The notes under the pieces are model-generated. The model was not told the DNA's origin and ran no database searches. It saw nothing but the letters and a program-made list of their open reading frames with translations. The position numbers were made by a program, and so were the translations under genes. Below, one piece after another: positions 44,754-55,889 of a stretch of 64,000 nt of DNA. Origin of the DNA: Betaproteobacteria bacterium (GTDB lineage: Bacteria > Pseudomonadota > Gammaproteobacteria > Burkholderiales > Ga0077523); assembly GCA_025350245.1 (NCBI GenBank), contig JANXYG010000056.1, positions 1 to 64,000 of the forward strand, read 5' to 3'. Position 1 is the first letter of the stretch, and the number at the start of each line of letters is the position of its first letter.

Positions 44754-45655
44754 TGTTCGCGATCCATTGGCTTCCGCGCCTTGGTCGGCGGCGCATCCTT
44801 CTTCAGCGGGTTGTCCGGCAGGTCCGGGGCCGCCGACAGCACCGAAACCTGGGTAAAGCTCGACACGCCGGCGATCGGTTTGCAGGTGATGCGGGCAAAC
44901 GGAAAGGCAGCGTTGCGCTCGATGTTCGACACCACCGCCACCGGCAGCCCCGGGGGGAAAGTGCCGTCAATGCCGGAGGAGACCAGCACATCGCCGTTCT
45001 GGATGTCGGCATTGACCGGAATGAAGCGCAGTTCCAGGCCGCCGTCATGACCGAGGCCGAACGTCACCGCGCGCAAGCCACTGCGGACGTCCTGGACCGG
45101 CACCGACTGACTCTTGTCGGTCACCAGCGAGACTTCGGACACGAACGGAAACACGCGCGTGACCTGGCCGAGCACGCCGAGGTGGTCGATAACCGCCAGC
45201 CCGGGCCTCAGATCGTGGGCGCCGCCACGGTCGATGATCACCTTGCGGGTGAAGGCGTCACGGCTCTCGTACAGGATGGTCGACAACTGCGGCGTCCGGT
45301 CGGGTGCGAGCCGGGAATCGATCATGCGGCGCAGTTGCCCGTTCTCGGCCTCCAGCGCCTCGAGCCGCAGACTGCGGCCTGCGTTCTGCAACGCCTCGTG
45401 CCTGAGGCTTTCGTTCTCGCGGTACAGCGATGACTGGGTGACGAAGAAGTCGCCGGCCCGTCCAAGCAAGGCTCCGGGAAGACCCGCCAGCCGCTGCAGC
45501 GGATAGAGCACTACCGAGAACGTGCTGCGAATGCTTTCCAGGTAGCGAAAGCGGGCATCCGACACCAGCAGGATCAGTGACAGCAGCGCGAAGAATGCCA
45601 GTCGCGCATGCAGACTCGGGCCACGCTTGAAGATCGGCGTCGGCGTGGCTTGCAT
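44750..45655 (-). CDS. mreC: rod shape-determining protein MreC
   Basis: This 301-aa bitopic protein has one transmembrane segment near the N-terminus (about residues 17-35), a periplasmic coiled coil (ENESLRHEALQNAGRSLRLEALEAENGQLRR) and the beta-domain core VIIDRGGAHDLRPGLAVIDHLGVLGQV. It connects MreB filaments to PBP2/RodA. It is separated from mreB by 426 bp containing three repeat copies, an unusually long gap for this operon. Confidence 0.93.
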   Translation of the reverse strand: MQATPTPIFKRGPSLHARLAFFALLSLILLVSDARFRYLESIRSTFSVVLYPLQRLAGLPGALLGRAGDFFVTQSSLYRENESLRHEALQNAGRSLRLEALEAENGQLRRMIDSRLAPDRTPQLSTILYESRDAFTRKVIIDRGGAHDLRPGLAVIDHLGVLGQVTRVFPFVSEVSLVTDKSQSVPVQDVRSGLRAVTFGLGHDGGLELRFIPVNADIQNGDVLVSSGIDGTFPPGLPVAVVSNIERNAAFPFARITCKPIAGVSSFTQVSVLSAAPDLPDNPLKKDAPPTKARKPMDREQ

Positions 45656-45816
45656 CAGCGATACGGTTCCGCGGTCGGAGCGTCAGACGCCGGTCCGGGC
45701 GCGCCGGACGCAGCGTTCAACGGCGGGCGTCAGCATCCGCAGGGCTACCAGACAAATGCTGTGCCCCGGATGGGAAGCAGGCCCGGCATTCTTCGAACGG
45801 AGGAACATTCGAAAGC

Positions 45817-45904
45817 GAAGGGGCAGCGCCCACAGGGTCCCCCGAGGACGCTGTGCCCCCTTTGAGGGGGAAGGCGAAGCGAAGCGTAGCCTGGGGGTGG
45901 GTGT
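45817..45904 (+). repeat. dispersed GC-rich two-hairpin repeat, copy B (mreB-mreC gap)
   Basis: A full-length copy: GGGGCAGCGCCCACAGGGTC, CCCCCGAGGACGCTGTG, CCCCCTTTGAGGGGG, and AGCCTGGGGGTGGG. It is the mreC-proximal member of three tandem copies and does not itself abut a stop codon. Confidence 0.85.
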
Positions 45905-45907
45905 CAT

Positions 45908-45969
45908 TGCAGCGCCCACAGGGTCCCCCGAGGACGCTGTGCCCCCCCAGGAGGAAGCCGAAGCGCAAC
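45908..45969 (+). repeat. dispersed GC-rich two-hairpin repeat, copy C (3'-truncated, mreB-mreC gap)
   Basis: It shares GCAGCGCCCACAGGGTC and CCCCCGAGGACGCTGTG with copy B, but the second hairpin is degraded (CCCCCCCAGGAGGAAG) and the AGCCTGGGGG end is missing. It is the middle member of the tandem array. Confidence 0.8.
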
Positions 45970-45995
45970 GAATCGCAAACGAAGGGCTCTCGTGA

Positions 45996-46077
45996 ACGGA
46001 GGGGCAGCGCCCACAGGGTCCCCCGAGGACGCTGTGCCCCCCCGGGGGGAAGGCGGAGCGCAGCCTGGGGGGGACGT
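45996..46077 (+). repeat. dispersed GC-rich two-hairpin repeat, copy D (next to the mreB stop)
   Basis: A full copy ending AGCCTGGGGGGGACGTC four bases from the mreB stop codon on the opposite strand. Read in the direction of mreB, it is the first element encountered after the stop. Confidence 0.85.
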
Positions 46078-46081
46078 CCTG

Positions 46082-47222
<1,141 letters not shown>

Positions 47223-47264
47223 AGATTCGTCGCCTTTACTCGCTTCGGTCCACCCGGCTACCGC

Positions 47265-47552
47265 ATGTCTCTCTCTCTCGCTGACGTCGCACGCATCGCC
47301 CATCTCGCGCGCATCGAGATCACCGCGACCGAGGCCGATCGTACCCTGGCCCAGCTGAACGACATCTTTTCGATGATCGAGAAGATGCAGGCAGTCGACA
47401 CCACCGGCATCGAACCCATGGCCCATCCGCTCGGCGGCCACCAGCGCCTGCGGGAGGACCTGGTGACCGAAACTGGCCGGCGCGAGACCAGCCTCGCCAA
47501 TGCGCCGGCCCAGCGCGATGGCCTGTTTCTGGTGCCGAAGGTGATCGAGTGA
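47265..47552 (+). CDS. gatC: Asp-tRNA(Asn)/Glu-tRNA(Gln) amidotransferase subunit C
   Basis: This 95-aa GatC links and stabilises GatA and GatB. The opening [52 protein letters not shown] is typical of the family. First gene of gatCAB, with a 106-bp gap before gatA. Presence of the complex indicates that Gln-tRNA, Asn-tRNA or both are made by transamidation in this organism. Confidence 0.94.
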   Translation: MSLSLADVARIAHLARIEITATEADRTLAQLNDIFSMIEKMQAVDTTGIEPMAHPLGGHQRLREDLVTETGRRETSLANAPAQRDGLFLVPKVIE

Positions 47553-47658
47553 GCCACCGAGCAGGGGCCCCACTGGTGGGGATACGAGTCACGCGAACGC
47601 GATCGGAGGCCGACTTGTGCTGCCTGCGCGCCCCCACTCTCGCAATGAGGCCGGTCGA

Positions 47659-49125
47659 ATGATCGGGGATGCCCTCCATCGGAGCACGATCGCCGACCTT
47701 TCCCGGCTTCTCAGCGCCCGTGAAGTCTCGGCGGTCGAGTTGGCGCATCTCTATCTGAACCGTATCGACGCGCACCGCGACCTGAACGCCTTCCTCGACG
47801 TCCGGCCCGAAGTGACGCTGGCCCAGGCCGCCGCCGCCGATGCGAGGCTCGCCTGCGGCGACGCCACGCCGCTGACCGGCATCCCGGTCGCCCACAAGGA
47901 CATCTTCGTCACCCGCGACTTCGCGTCGACAGCGGGCAGCCGGATGCTGGCCGGCTACATGAGTCCGTTCGACGCGGCCGTGGTGGAAAACCTCGGCGCT
48001 GCCGGCATGGTGACGCTGGGAAAGCTCAATTGCGACGAGTTCGCGATGGGATCTTCCAACGAGAACAGCGCCTACGGCAACGTACTCAACCCCTGGGACA
48101 AGAGCGCTGTCCCGGGAGGCAGTTCCGGTGGCTCGTCGGCGGCGGTCGCAGCGCGTATCGCCCCGGTGGCCACGGCCACCGACACCGGTGGCTCGATCCG
48201 CGAACCGGCCGCGTTCACCGGCATCACCGGCACCAAACCCACCTACGGGCGGCCGTCGCGCTGGGGCATGATCGCCTTCGCCTCCAGCCTGGACACCGCC
48301 GGCTTGATGACCGGCTCGGCCGAAGACGCCGCCCTGGTCCTCAATGCCATGGTGGGGTTCGACGCCAGGGACTCGACCAGCATCGACCGACCACCCGAGG
48401 ACTACACCCGTTCGCTCGCGCAGCCGCTGAACGGCATGCGCATCGGCGTGCCCGGGGAGTTTTTCGGGGCCGGCCTCGCCGCCGATGTCGAGAGCGCCAT
48501 TCGCACGGCCCTCGACACCTACCGCGGGCTCGGGGCTACGCTCGTCGACATCTCGCTGCCCAACGCCGAGCTGGGAATACCGGTCTATTACGTGGTGGCG
48601 CCCGCCGAATGCTCGAGCAATCTGTCACGCTTCGACGGCGTGCGCTACGGCCACCGGGCGAAGAACTACAGCGACCTGACCGACATGATTAAGAAGTCGC
48701 GCGCGGAAGGGCTCGGACCCGAGCCGAAGCGCCGCATCCTGATCGGTGCCTATGTTCTGTCGCATGGCTATTACGACGCGTACTACATCAAGGCGCAGCA
48801 GGTCCGGCGCCTGATCGCCGATGAGTTCCGCGAGGCGTTCCGACTCTGTGACGTGATCGCCGGTCCGGTCACCACCAGCGTGGCCTTCGGTTTCGGCGAG
48901 AAGGCCGCCGATCCGGTGTCGATGTACATGTCCGACCTGTACACCATTCCCGGCAGTCTCGCCGGCATCCCCAGCATGAGCATCCCGTGCGGCTTCGGCG
49001 CGCACCAGCGTCCCGTAGGGCTGCAGTTGATGGCCAACTACTTCGACGAGGCGCGCATGCTCAACGCCGCACACCAGTACCAGCTCGCGACCGACTGGCA
49101 TCGGCTCGTGCCGCCGGGGTTTTAG
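47659..49125 (+). CDS. gatA: Asp-tRNA(Asn)/Glu-tRNA(Gln) amidotransferase subunit A
   Basis: This 488-aa amidase-signature enzyme releases ammonia from glutamine. The Lys-Ser-Ser triad lies in [25 protein letters not shown] and [15 protein letters not shown]. The ATG at 47659 ([18 protein letters not shown]) has GAGG eight bases upstream and gives the family N-terminus; the track ORF starts 14 codons earlier. Followed by gatB after 3 bp. Confidence 0.95.
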   Translation: MIGDALHRSTIADLSRLLSAREVSAVELAHLYLNRIDAHRDLNAFLDVRPEVTLAQAAAADARLACGDATPLTGIPVAHKDIFVTRDFASTAGSRMLAGYMSPFDAAVVENLGAAGMVTLGKLNCDEFAMGSSNENSAYGNVLNPWDKSAVPGGSSGGSSAAVAARIAPVATATDTGGSIREPAAFTGITGTKPTYGRPSRWGMIAFASSLDTAGLMTGSAEDAALVLNAMVGFDARDSTSIDRPPEDYTRSLAQPLNGMRIGVPGEFFGAGLAADVESAIRTALDTYRGLGATLVDISLPNAELGIPVYYVVAPAECSSNLSRFDGVRYGHRAKNYSDLTDMIKKSRAEGLGPEPKRRILIGAYVLSHGYYDAYYIKAQQVRRLIADEFREAFRLCDVIAGPVTTSVAFGFGEKAADPVSMYMSDLYTIPGSLAGIPSMSIPCGFGAHQRPVGLQLMANYFDEARMLNAAHQYQLATDWHRLVPPGF

Positions 49126-49128
49126 GCC

Positions 49129-50562
49129 ATGCTGTGGGAAACCGTGATCGGGCTCGAGACCCATGCCCAGTTATCGACGCATTCGAAGATCTTCTCCGGC
49201 GTCTCGACCAAGTTCGGCGCCGAACCCAACACCCAGGCGAGCGTCATCGACTTCGCGCTGCCCGGCGTGTTGCCGGTGCTCAACCGCGGCGCGGTCGAAC
49301 GCGCCATCCGGCTCGGGCTGGCGGTCGGCGGCAAGATCAACCGCCGCTCGATCTTCGCCCGCAAGAACTACTTCTACCCCGATCTCCCCAAGGGCTACCA
49401 GATCAGCCAGTACGAGATACCGGTGGTCGAGGGCGGCGGTCTCACGATCCGCGTCGGCGATGTCGAGAAGTTCATCCGGTTGACCCGTGCGCACCTCGAG
49501 GAAGACGCCGGCAAGTCGCTGCACGAAGACTTCGCGGGCATGAGCGGCATCGACCTGAATCGCGCCGGGACCCCGTTGCTCGAGATCGTGTCCGAACCCG
49601 ACATGCGTTCATCCGCCGAGGCCGTCGCCTACGCCCGAAGCCTGCACACGCTGGTCCAGTGGATCGGCATCTGCGATGGCAACATGCAGGAAGGCAGCTT
49701 CCGCTGCGATGCGAATGTGTCGGTCCGGCCCCTGGGCAGCGACCGCCTGGGCACCCGCTGCGAGATCAAGAACCTGAACTCGTTCCGGTTTCTCGAACGC
49801 GCCATCGAGTTCGAGGTACGCCGCCAGATCGGGTTGATCGAGGATGGCGGCAGAGTGGTCCAGGAAACCCGCCTGTACGACCCGGATCGTGACGAAACCC
49901 GATCGATGCGCTCCAAGGAAGATGCGCAGGACTACCGGTATTTTCCCGATCCCGATCTGCTGCCGCTCGAGATCGCCGACGACTGGGTGGAAGCCACGCG
50001 CCAGGCCATGCCCGAACTGCCGGCCGCGATGCGAGAGCGTTTCGTGACCGACTACGCCCTCGCGCCCTATGACGCCGCGGCGCTCACCGGCGGGCGCGAT
50101 ATCGCGGATTTCTTCGAAGCCATGGTGCGGCACCTGCCGACCGAACCGAAGCTATGCGCGAACTGGCTCATGGGCGAAGTGTCCGCCCGCGTCAATCGCG
50201 ATCAGATCGGCCTCGGTGCGGCGCCGGTTTCGGCTCAGGCGCTGGCCGGCCTGCTGGCCCGCATCGCCGACGGCACATTGTCCGGCAAGATGGCGAAGGA
50301 GGTGTTCGATGCCATGTGGGAGGGCGGCGAGAGCGCCGATGCGCTGATCGAACAGCGTGGGCTCAGGCAGATCTCCGACGGCGGGGCAATCGAAGTCATG
50401 GTCGACGAGGTGCTGGCCGCCAATCCGAAATCGGTGGCCGAGTTTCGCAGTGGCAAGGACAAGGCCTTCAACGCCCTGGTCGGGCGGGTCATGAAGGCGG
50501 CTCGCGGCAAGGCCAATCCGGCCCAGGTCAACGAGGTACTGAAGCGCAAGCTCGACGCCTGA
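49129..50562 (+). CDS. gatB: Asp-tRNA(Asn)/Glu-tRNA(Gln) amidotransferase subunit B
   Basis: This 477-aa GatB activates and amidates the mischarged aminoacyl-tRNA. The family start [22 protein letters not shown] is present. The signature [15 protein letters not shown] and the C-terminal GatB/YqeY helical tail (about residues 330-477), which contacts the tRNA, are also clear. A copy of the dispersed repeat begins five bases after its stop codon. Confidence 0.95.
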   Translation: MLWETVIGLETHAQLSTHSKIFSGVSTKFGAEPNTQASVIDFALPGVLPVLNRGAVERAIRLGLAVGGKINRRSIFARKNYFYPDLPKGYQISQYEIPVVEGGGLTIRVGDVEKFIRLTRAHLEEDAGKSLHEDFAGMSGIDLNRAGTPLLEIVSEPDMRSSAEAVAYARSLHTLVQWIGICDGNMQEGSFRCDANVSVRPLGSDRLGTRCEIKNLNSFRFLERAIEFEVRRQIGLIEDGGRVVQETRLYDPDRDETRSMRSKEDAQDYRYFPDPDLLPLEIADDWVEATRQAMPELPAAMRERFVTDYALAPYDAAALTGGRDIADFFEAMVRHLPTEPKLCANWLMGEVSARVNRDQIGLGAAPVSAQALAGLLARIADGTLSGKMAKEVFDAMWEGGESADALIEQRGLRQISDGGAIEVMVDEVLAANPKSVAEFRSGKDKAFNALVGRVMKAARGKANPAQVNEVLKRKLDA

Positions 50563-50567
50563 GGTGA

Positions 50568-50650
50568 GGTCCACCCCCAGGCTGCGCTGCGCTGCGCCTT
50601 CCCCCTCCAGGGGGCGCAGCGTCCTCGGGGGACCCTGTGGTGCTGCCGCC
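50568..50650 (-). repeat. dispersed GC-rich two-hairpin repeat, copy E (after gatB)
   Basis: In the sense direction of gatB it reads GTCCACCCCCAGGCTGCGCT, CCCCCTCCAGGGGG, GCAGCGTCCTCGGGGGACCC. It begins six bases after the gatB stop and ends next to the stop of the convergent DUF4124 gene. It is the only copy with the minus-strand assignment, matching gatB being the only plus-strand gene that precedes one. Confidence 0.85.
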
Positions 50651-50655
50651 CGCCG

Positions 50656-51288
50656 TTACTTCTTCAGCAGTTCGGCCAGCTCGCGATAACGGACCTTGTC
50701 GGCCGCGTACTTGTCGGAGATGCGCTGGATCTCGGCCTGCTTGGCCTTGTATTCGGCGTTGATCAGTTCCAGTTCGCGCTCTGCCGCCGCCAGGTCTTCC
50801 TTGGCGACTTCGGGCACCGGCTTGCCGGCCTTCACCAGCGCATCGGCATTGCGTTTCAGGCCGTCGAACCGCGTCTGGACCACCTTGATGCGGGGTTCGA
50901 GACCCTTGATCATCGCCGTCGGCGCGCTCACGTTGCGCTCGCGCGCGGTTTCGATCTCGGCCTCGCTGGTGTAGGTGTTCATCAGCGCGTTGTCGCGCCG
51001 GTGCTGCTCGTAGGCTTTCTTCTCATCGATCTTGCGCTGCTCGGCCTGATCCTGCGCGGCCTTGATCTCCTCGGGCTTGGGCGCAGATTGGTTCTGCTTG
51101 AGCTGGCGGCCGCGCCGATCGAGCTCGGTCGAACCCTTGTTCACGGCCTCCGGCGGAATGGTTTCGGTGTAGTGGGTCTGGCCCTTGTCGTCGACCCACT
51201 TGTAGAGCGTCTTGGCGGCATGCGCGATGCCGGCGGCGCCAAGGGCGGTCAGGACGGCAAACGCGACGGCGATAATCGGGGCTTTCAT
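50656..51288 (-). CDS. DUF4124 periplasmic protein with long coiled coil
   Basis: This 210-aa protein has a signal peptide (about residues 1-24, ending AHA) and a DUF4124 domain ([22 protein letters not shown]). A charged, helical coiled-coil region then runs to the C-terminus. The domain is common in betaproteobacterial envelope proteins of unknown role. Its ATG overlaps the pyrE stop (ATGA), so it is co-translated with pyrE, although no functional link is known. Confidence 0.85.
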   Translation of the reverse strand: MKAPIIAVAFAVLTALGAAGIAHAAKTLYKWVDDKGQTHYTETIPPEAVNKGSTELDRRGRQLKQNQSAPKPEEIKAAQDQAEQRKIDEKKAYEQHRRDNALMNTYTSEAEIETARERNVSAPTAMIKGLEPRIKVVQTRFDGLKRNADALVKAGKPVPEVAKEDLAAAERELELINAEYKAKQAEIQRISDKYAADKVRYRELAELLKK

Positions 51289-51932
51289 GTCTGTGCAACT
51301 CCGTACTGTTGGCGGTACGCGCGCATCGACTGCAAGTGATGTACCAAATCGGGGCGAGCGGTGACGGTGGCGATCACGTCGGCGAGCGTGCAGATCGCAA
51401 ACACCGGAATACCGAACGTTTCGTGAACTTCCTGCGTTGCCGACAACGCCGACTGCCCTCGCTCCTGGCGATCGAGCGCAATCACCACGCCCGCGGGAAC
51501 GGCGCCGGCTGCTCGAATCAGCTCGACCGACTCGCGCACCGAGGTGCCGGCCGATATCACGTCATCGACGATCATCACCCTGCCACGAACGGGGGCGCCG
51601 ATGGTGTTGCCGCCCTCGCCATGGTCCTTCACCTCCTTGCGGTTGAAGGCGAACGGCACATTACGCCCAATTTCAGCAAGCGCTGCCGCGGTGGCTGACA
51701 CCAGGGGAATGCCCTTGTAGGCCGGGCCGAACAGCAGATCGAACCCGGCACCCGAGGCAACCAGGGCCTGCGCGTAGAATCGGCCGAGTCGGCACAGACT
51801 GTCGCCATCGTTGAACAAGCCGGCATTGAAGAAGTAGGGCGACAACCGGCCGGCCTTGGTCTTGAACTCCCCGAACAGGAGCACGCCCTTGCCAAGGGCA
51901 AACTCCACGAACTCCCCCCGAAACGAATCCAC
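51285..51932 (-). CDS. pyrE: orotate phosphoribosyltransferase PyrE
   Basis: This 215-aa enzyme makes OMP from orotate and PRPP in pyrimidine synthesis. It has [25 protein letters not shown] and the PRPP loop [19 protein letters not shown] choose the GTG at 51932 (GTG-GAT-TCG) because GGAG lies eight bases upstream and the length then equals E. coli PyrE within two residues. An ATG at 51947 would overlap the divergent xthA start codon. It shares a transcript with the DUF4124 gene. Confidence 0.92.
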   Translation of the reverse strand: MDSFRGEFVEFALGKGVLLFGEFKTKAGRLSPYFFNAGLFNDGDSLCRLGRFYAQALVASGAGFDLLFGPAYKGIPLVSATAAALAEIGRNVPFAFNRKEVKDHGEGGNTIGAPVRGRVMIVDDVISAGTSVRESVELIRAAGAVPAGVVIALDRQERGQSALSATQEVHETFGIPVFAICTLADVIATVTARPDLVHHLQSMRAYRQQYGVAQT

Positions 51933-51945
51933 CGATCCCGACTCC

Positions 51946-52722
51946 ATGTTGCGCATCATCAATCTTAATCTCAACGGCATCCGTTCGGCGGCCGCCAAAG
52001 GCTTCTTCGACTGGCTCGGCCAGCAGGGTGCCGACGTCGTCTGCGTGCAGGAAATCAAGGCCCAGGCCGCGGACCTGACCGATGCCCTGCGGGCTCCCGC
52101 CGGCTTCGCCGGGCATTTCCATCACGCCGAGAAGAAAGGCTACAGCGGCGTGGGACTGTACTGCCGCCGCGCCCCCGATCGTGTCGTCGAAGGCCTCGGC
52201 ATCGCCGACATCGACGCCGAGGGCCGCTACCTGCAGGCCGACTTCGGCGATCTCAGCGTCGTCTCACTTTACCTGCCTTCCGGCGCCTCGTCGGAACAAC
52301 GTCTCGGCATCAAGTTCCGCTTCCTGGAGCGCTTCATCCCGCGACTCGACCAACTCGCGAACAGCGGCCGGCAGGTCGTGCTGTGTGGCGACTGGAACAT
52401 CGCCCATAAGCCGATCGACCTCAAGAACTGGAAATCGAACCAGAAGAATTCCGGCTTCCTGCCCGAGGAAAGGGCCTGGCTCGACGGGGTCATCGACACC
52501 CTCGGCTATGTCGATGTCTTCCGCACCCTTGACCCGCGACCGGAACAATACACATGGTGGTCCAACCGCGGCCAGGCCTGGGCCAAGAACGTGGGGTGGC
52601 GACTGGACTACCAGCTTGCGACGCCCGCCCTGGCCGGTCTGGCGCGCGGGGTATCGGTCTACCGCGATGCGCGCTTCTCCGACCACGCGCCGGTCACGGT
52701 GGATTACGACTACCGGTGGTAG
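51946..52722 (+). CDS. xthA: exodeoxyribonuclease III (XthA)
   Basis: This 258-aa exonuclease III / AP endonuclease has [32 protein letters not shown] (catalytic Glu), LCGDWNIAH and the C-terminal [12 protein letters not shown]. It starts 14 bp from the divergent pyrE start, and no Shine-Dalgarno sequence precedes the ATG, so the leader is very short or the mRNA leaderless. Its last 29 bp overlap the convergent ampG gene. Confidence 0.94.
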   Translation: MLRIINLNLNGIRSAAAKGFFDWLGQQGADVVCVQEIKAQAADLTDALRAPAGFAGHFHHAEKKGYSGVGLYCRRAPDRVVEGLGIADIDAEGRYLQADFGDLSVVSLYLPSGASSEQRLGIKFRFLERFIPRLDQLANSGRQVVLCGDWNIAHKPIDLKNWKSNQKNSGFLPEERAWLDGVIDTLGYVDVFRTLDPRPEQYTWWSNRGQAWAKNVGWRLDYQLATPALAGLARGVSVYRDARFSDHAPVTVDYDYRW

Positions 52723-54016
52723 CGGAGGTCGGCGCCGGATTACCGCTGGCACCGTCTTCCAGCAGCCTCCACGGGGCCACCCAAGCCAGAAGCGCCATCC
52801 CGGGCAACGCCAGCAGCACGCACAGCCAGAAGAAACCGAACCAGCCCGCCTGTTCCACCAGCCAGCCGGCGCCCGCATTGAACACCGTGCGCGGCACTGC
52901 CGCGAGGCTGGTGAACAAGGCGAATTGCGTGGCCGTGTAGGCGGGGTGCGTCGCGCGCGCGATGAAGGCGACGAACGCGGCAGTGCCCAGGCCCACGCCC
53001 AGCGCTTCGAAGCCGATCACCGCCGCCAGCGATGCCAGCTCCGTGGCGCCGATCGAGGGAAACGGGCCGACGCTGGCGAGCCAGGCGAAACCGATGATGC
53101 TCGCCACCTGCACCACGCCGAAGATCCACAGCGCGCGGTTGATGCCCAGACGCACCATCCACAGGCCGCCGAGCAGGCCACCGATCACGGCCGGCCACAG
53201 CCCCGCGTTCTTCGCCACCAGTCCGATGTCGGATTTGGTGAAGCCCATGTCGAGATAGAACGGCGTCGCCAGTGCCGTCGCCATGCTATCGCCGAGCTTG
53301 TAGAAGAACACGAAGCCCAGCACCAGCGCGGCACCCTGCCACCCGGCGCGCCCGACAAACTCGCGAAACGGTTCGATCACAGCGAGCCGGAGCGTCTTCG
53401 GCTGCACCCCGGTGATCGCCGGCTCGCGGACCAGCAACGCCATGACCGTGCCGGGCAGCATGAACAACGCCGTCACCAGGAACACGGTGGGCCAGGGCAG
53501 GCGGTCGGCGAGGATCAGCGACAATGAACCCGGCACCAGACCCGCCACCCGGTAGGCATTCACGTGCACCGCGTTGCCGAGACCAAGCTCCGTCTCCCGC
53601 AGCAGCTCGCGCCGATACGCGTCGAGCACGATGTCCTGGGTCGCGCTCAGGAATGCCAACGCCGTCGCGGCGTACACGATCAGGGGCAGATCGTCGCGCG
53701 GCGACAATGTTCCCATGAGCGGGATGATCGCCAGCAGCGCCACCTGCGTCGTCAGCATCCAGCCGCGGCGGCGGCCGAGCAGCGGCAGGGCGTAGCGGTC
53801 AAGCAGCGGCGCCCACAGGAACTTCCAGGTGTACGGAAACTGGATCAGCGCGAAGGCGCCGATCGCGCGCAGACTGATACCTTCGGTGCGTAGCCACGCC
53901 GGCACCAGGTTGAGCAGGATGTAAAGCGGCAGACCGGAACTGAAGCCGGTGAAGACGCAGATCAGCATGCGGCGCGACAGCAGCGCGGCAAGCACCGGCG
54001 GGCGGGCGGGCGTCAT
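52694..54016 (-). CDS. ampG: AmpG-type muropeptide permease (MFS)
   Basis: This 440-aa major-facilitator protein with about 12 hydrophobic segments has the family start FTGFSSGLPLYILLNLVPAWLRTEGISLRAIGAF, then WAPLLDRYALPLLGRRRGW and ATQDIVLDAYRREL. It imports anhydromuropeptides for cell-wall recycling. It lies 18 bp downstream of metW on the same strand. Confidence 0.9.
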   Translation of the reverse strand: MTPARPPVLAALLSRRMLICVFTGFSSGLPLYILLNLVPAWLRTEGISLRAIGAFALIQFPYTWKFLWAPLLDRYALPLLGRRRGWMLTTQVALLAIIPLMGTLSPRDDLPLIVYAATALAFLSATQDIVLDAYRRELLRETELGLGNAVHVNAYRVAGLVPGSLSLILADRLPWPTVFLVTALFMLPGTVMALLVREPAITGVQPKTLRLAVIEPFREFVGRAGWQGAALVLGFVFFYKLGDSMATALATPFYLDMGFTKSDIGLVAKNAGLWPAVIGGLLGGLWMVRLGINRALWIFGVVQVASIIGFAWLASVGPFPSIGATELASLAAVIGFEALGVGLGTAAFVAFIARATHPAYTATQFALFTSLAAVPRTVFNAGAGWLVEQAGWFGFFWLCVLLALPGMALLAWVAPWRLLEDGASGNPAPTSATTGSRNPP

Positions 54017-54034
54017 GTGCGAACCCGTCCGGGG

Positions 54035-54628
54035 TCAGTTGCCGCGGTCGAGCCTGCACACCGCGATGGCGCCCCGCATGTTCGGCCACGCGTGCACCGG
54101 ACGGCCGTCGGTGAGCACGATGCGCTCGACCACGCGGACGCCGAACGAGTCGCAGAAACGGTCGAAGTCGTCGATGGTGAACAGATGGATGTTGGGCGTG
54201 TCGTACCACTGGTACGGCAACTCGCGCGACACCGGCATGTGTCCGGCCAGCAACTGGATGCGCGCGCGCCAGTAGCCGAAATTGGGAAAGCTCACGATGC
54301 CTTCCCGACCCACGCGCAGGATCTCCTTGACGATGGATTCGGTCTGCTGGACCGCCTGCAGGGTCTGCGACAGGATCACGTAGTCGAAGGATCCGGTCTC
54401 GAAGCCCGACAGGCCGCGCTCCAGATCGGCCTGGATCACGTTCACGCCGTTCTTCATGCAAGCCAGCACGTTCTGGTCGTCGATGTCGACGCCGTAGGCC
54501 GTGGCGCCGCGCGACTCCTTCAGGAACCGCAGCAATGAACCGTCGCCGCAACCGAGGTCGAGCACGCTCGCGCCCGGCCGCACCCACTTGGCGATGGCAT
54601 CGAAGTCGGCGCGTTTCGGTGAGTTCAT
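54035..54628 (-). CDS. metW: methionine biosynthesis protein MetW
   Basis: This 197-aa methyltransferase-fold protein works with MetX in methionine synthesis in proteobacteria. It has SVLDLGCGDGSLLRFL (motif I), YGVDIDDQNVLACMKNGVNVIQADLE and ELPYQWYDTPNIHLFTIDDFD. The start at 54628 (MNSPKRADFDAI) is preferred over the ORF start at 54664. It follows metX after 112 bp, which include a perfect hairpin. Confidence 0.92.
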   Translation of the reverse strand: MNSPKRADFDAIAKWVRPGASVLDLGCGDGSLLRFLKESRGATAYGVDIDDQNVLACMKNGVNVIQADLERGLSGFETGSFDYVILSQTLQAVQQTESIVKEILRVGREGIVSFPNFGYWRARIQLLAGHMPVSRELPYQWYDTPNIHLFTIDDFDRFCDSFGVRVVERIVLTDGRPVHAWPNMRGAIAVCRLDRGN

Positions 54629-54705
54629 GCCCTCGGCCTCCGACCCATATCGCGAACGCTCCACTGCACCTGTCGGCCTCCGCTGGCCCTCGCCTGACCG
54701 TCGAT

Positions 54706-54724
54706 CCCCATCCTGCGGATGGGG
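54706..54724 (-). repeat. perfect 8-bp hairpin between metX and metW
   Basis: CCCCATCC-TGC-GGATGGGG forms a perfect stem 17 bp after the metX stop codon. No T-run follows, so it is more likely an RNA-stability or processing element, or a weak attenuator, than a full terminator. Confidence 0.5.
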
Positions 54725-54740
54725 CCCCTCGCCGGGTGGC

Positions 54741-55883
54741 TCATGCCAGCAGCCGCTCCATCGCGGCAGCGATCAACCCGTGATAGCGCGGATCGGCCAT
54801 CAGGAAAGCGTCGTGGCCGTGGGGCGCGTCGATCTCGGCGTAGCTCACGTCGAGGCGATTGTCGAGCAGCGCCTTGACGATCTCGCGCGAGCGGGCGGGC
54901 GAGAAGCGCCAGTCGGAGGTGAACGACACGACGAGGAAGCGCGCCTGGGCCGGCGCCATTGCCGCGGTCAGCGATCCGCCATGCGCGAACGCCGGGTCGA
55001 AGTAGTCGAGCGCCTTGGTGATGCGCAGATAGGTGTTGGCGTCGAAGTAGGTGGAGAACTTGTCGCCCTGGTAGCGCAGATAGGACTCGATCTCGAACTC
55101 GACATCGAAGCCGAACTTGTAACCGCCACCGCGCAACTCGCGGCCGAATTTCTCGGCCATGGCGTCGTCGGACAGATAGGTGATGTGCCCGAGCATGCGG
55201 GCGAGTCGCAGACCGCGCCGCGGCACGACACCGTGCGCGTAGTAGTTGCCACCGTGGAAATCGGGGTCGGTCGTGATGGCCTGGCGCGCGACCTCGTTGA
55301 AAGCGATGTTCTGTGCCGATAACCTGGGCGCTGCGGCGCTGACCACTGCCAGCCGCACCCGATCCGGATAAGCGATGGTCCATTGCAGCGCCTGCATGGC
55401 GCCGAGGCTGCCGCCGATGACCGCCGCGAACCGATCGATGCCCAGCCTCGTGGCCAGCCGTGCCTGGGTCTCGACCCAGTCCTCGACCGTGACGACAGGA
55501 AAGTCCGCGCCCCATGGAACCCCGGTGGCGGGATTGACCGTGGCCGGACCGGTCGACCCGTGGCACCCGCCGAGATTGTTCACGCCGATGACGAAAAAAT
55601 GGTCGGTGTCGACCGGCTTGCCGGGCCCGATCAGGTTGTCCCACCAGCCGACGTTCTTAGGGTCGTCCGCGTACCAGCCGGCGACATGGTGCGAAGCGTT
55701 CAGCGCATGACAAACCAGCACTGCATTCGAACGATCCGCGTTGAGCTTGCCGTACGTCTCGTAGCGCAACGAATACGACGGCATGGTCGCGCCGCTCTTG
55801 AACGCCAGTGGCGTGTCGAACACGGCATCCTGCGGAACGACCGCGCCCACCGATCCGGGCGGCACTCCGACGCCGACGTTCAT
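54741..55883 (-). CDS. metX: homoserine O-acyltransferase MetX
   Basis: This 380-aa alpha/beta-hydrolase-fold enzyme acylates homoserine. It has the oxyanion region [12 protein letters not shown], the nucleophile elbow [14 protein letters not shown] (Ser about 158), and C-terminal [10 protein letters not shown] and GHDAFL (catalytic His). Acetyl-CoA is the textbook donor, but proteobacterial MetX proteins may use succinyl-CoA, and sequence alone does not decide. It begins 6 bp after the lptE stop, an unusual partner, and precedes metW. Confidence 0.92.
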   Translation of the reverse strand: MNVGVGVPPGSVGAVVPQDAVFDTPLAFKSGATMPSYSLRYETYGKLNADRSNAVLVCHALNASHHVAGWYADDPKNVGWWDNLIGPGKPVDTDHFFVIGVNNLGGCHGSTGPATVNPATGVPWGADFPVVTVEDWVETQARLATRLGIDRFAAVIGGSLGAMQALQWTIAYPDRVRLAVVSAAAPRLSAQNIAFNEVARQAITTDPDFHGGNYYAHGVVPRRGLRLARMLGHITYLSDDAMAEKFGRELRGGGYKFGFDVEFEIESYLRYQGDKFSTYFDANTYLRITKALDYFDPAFAHGGSLTAAMAPAQARFLVVSFTSDWRFSPARSREIVKALLDNRLDVSYAEIDAPHGHDAFLMADPRYHGLIAAAMERLLA

Positions 55884-55889
55884 GGCGCT

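Noticed and set aside
43990-44796. N-terminal extension of the mrdA ORF through the repeat and mreD
   Set aside because: It translates the dispersed repeat and overlaps mreD. PBP2 proteins begin at the short cytoplasmic segment starting near 43974.
52082-53527. 481-aa plus-strand ORF over xthA and ampG
   Set aside because: Out of frame with xthA and antisense to ampG; Arg/Ser-rich composition typical of a wrong frame.
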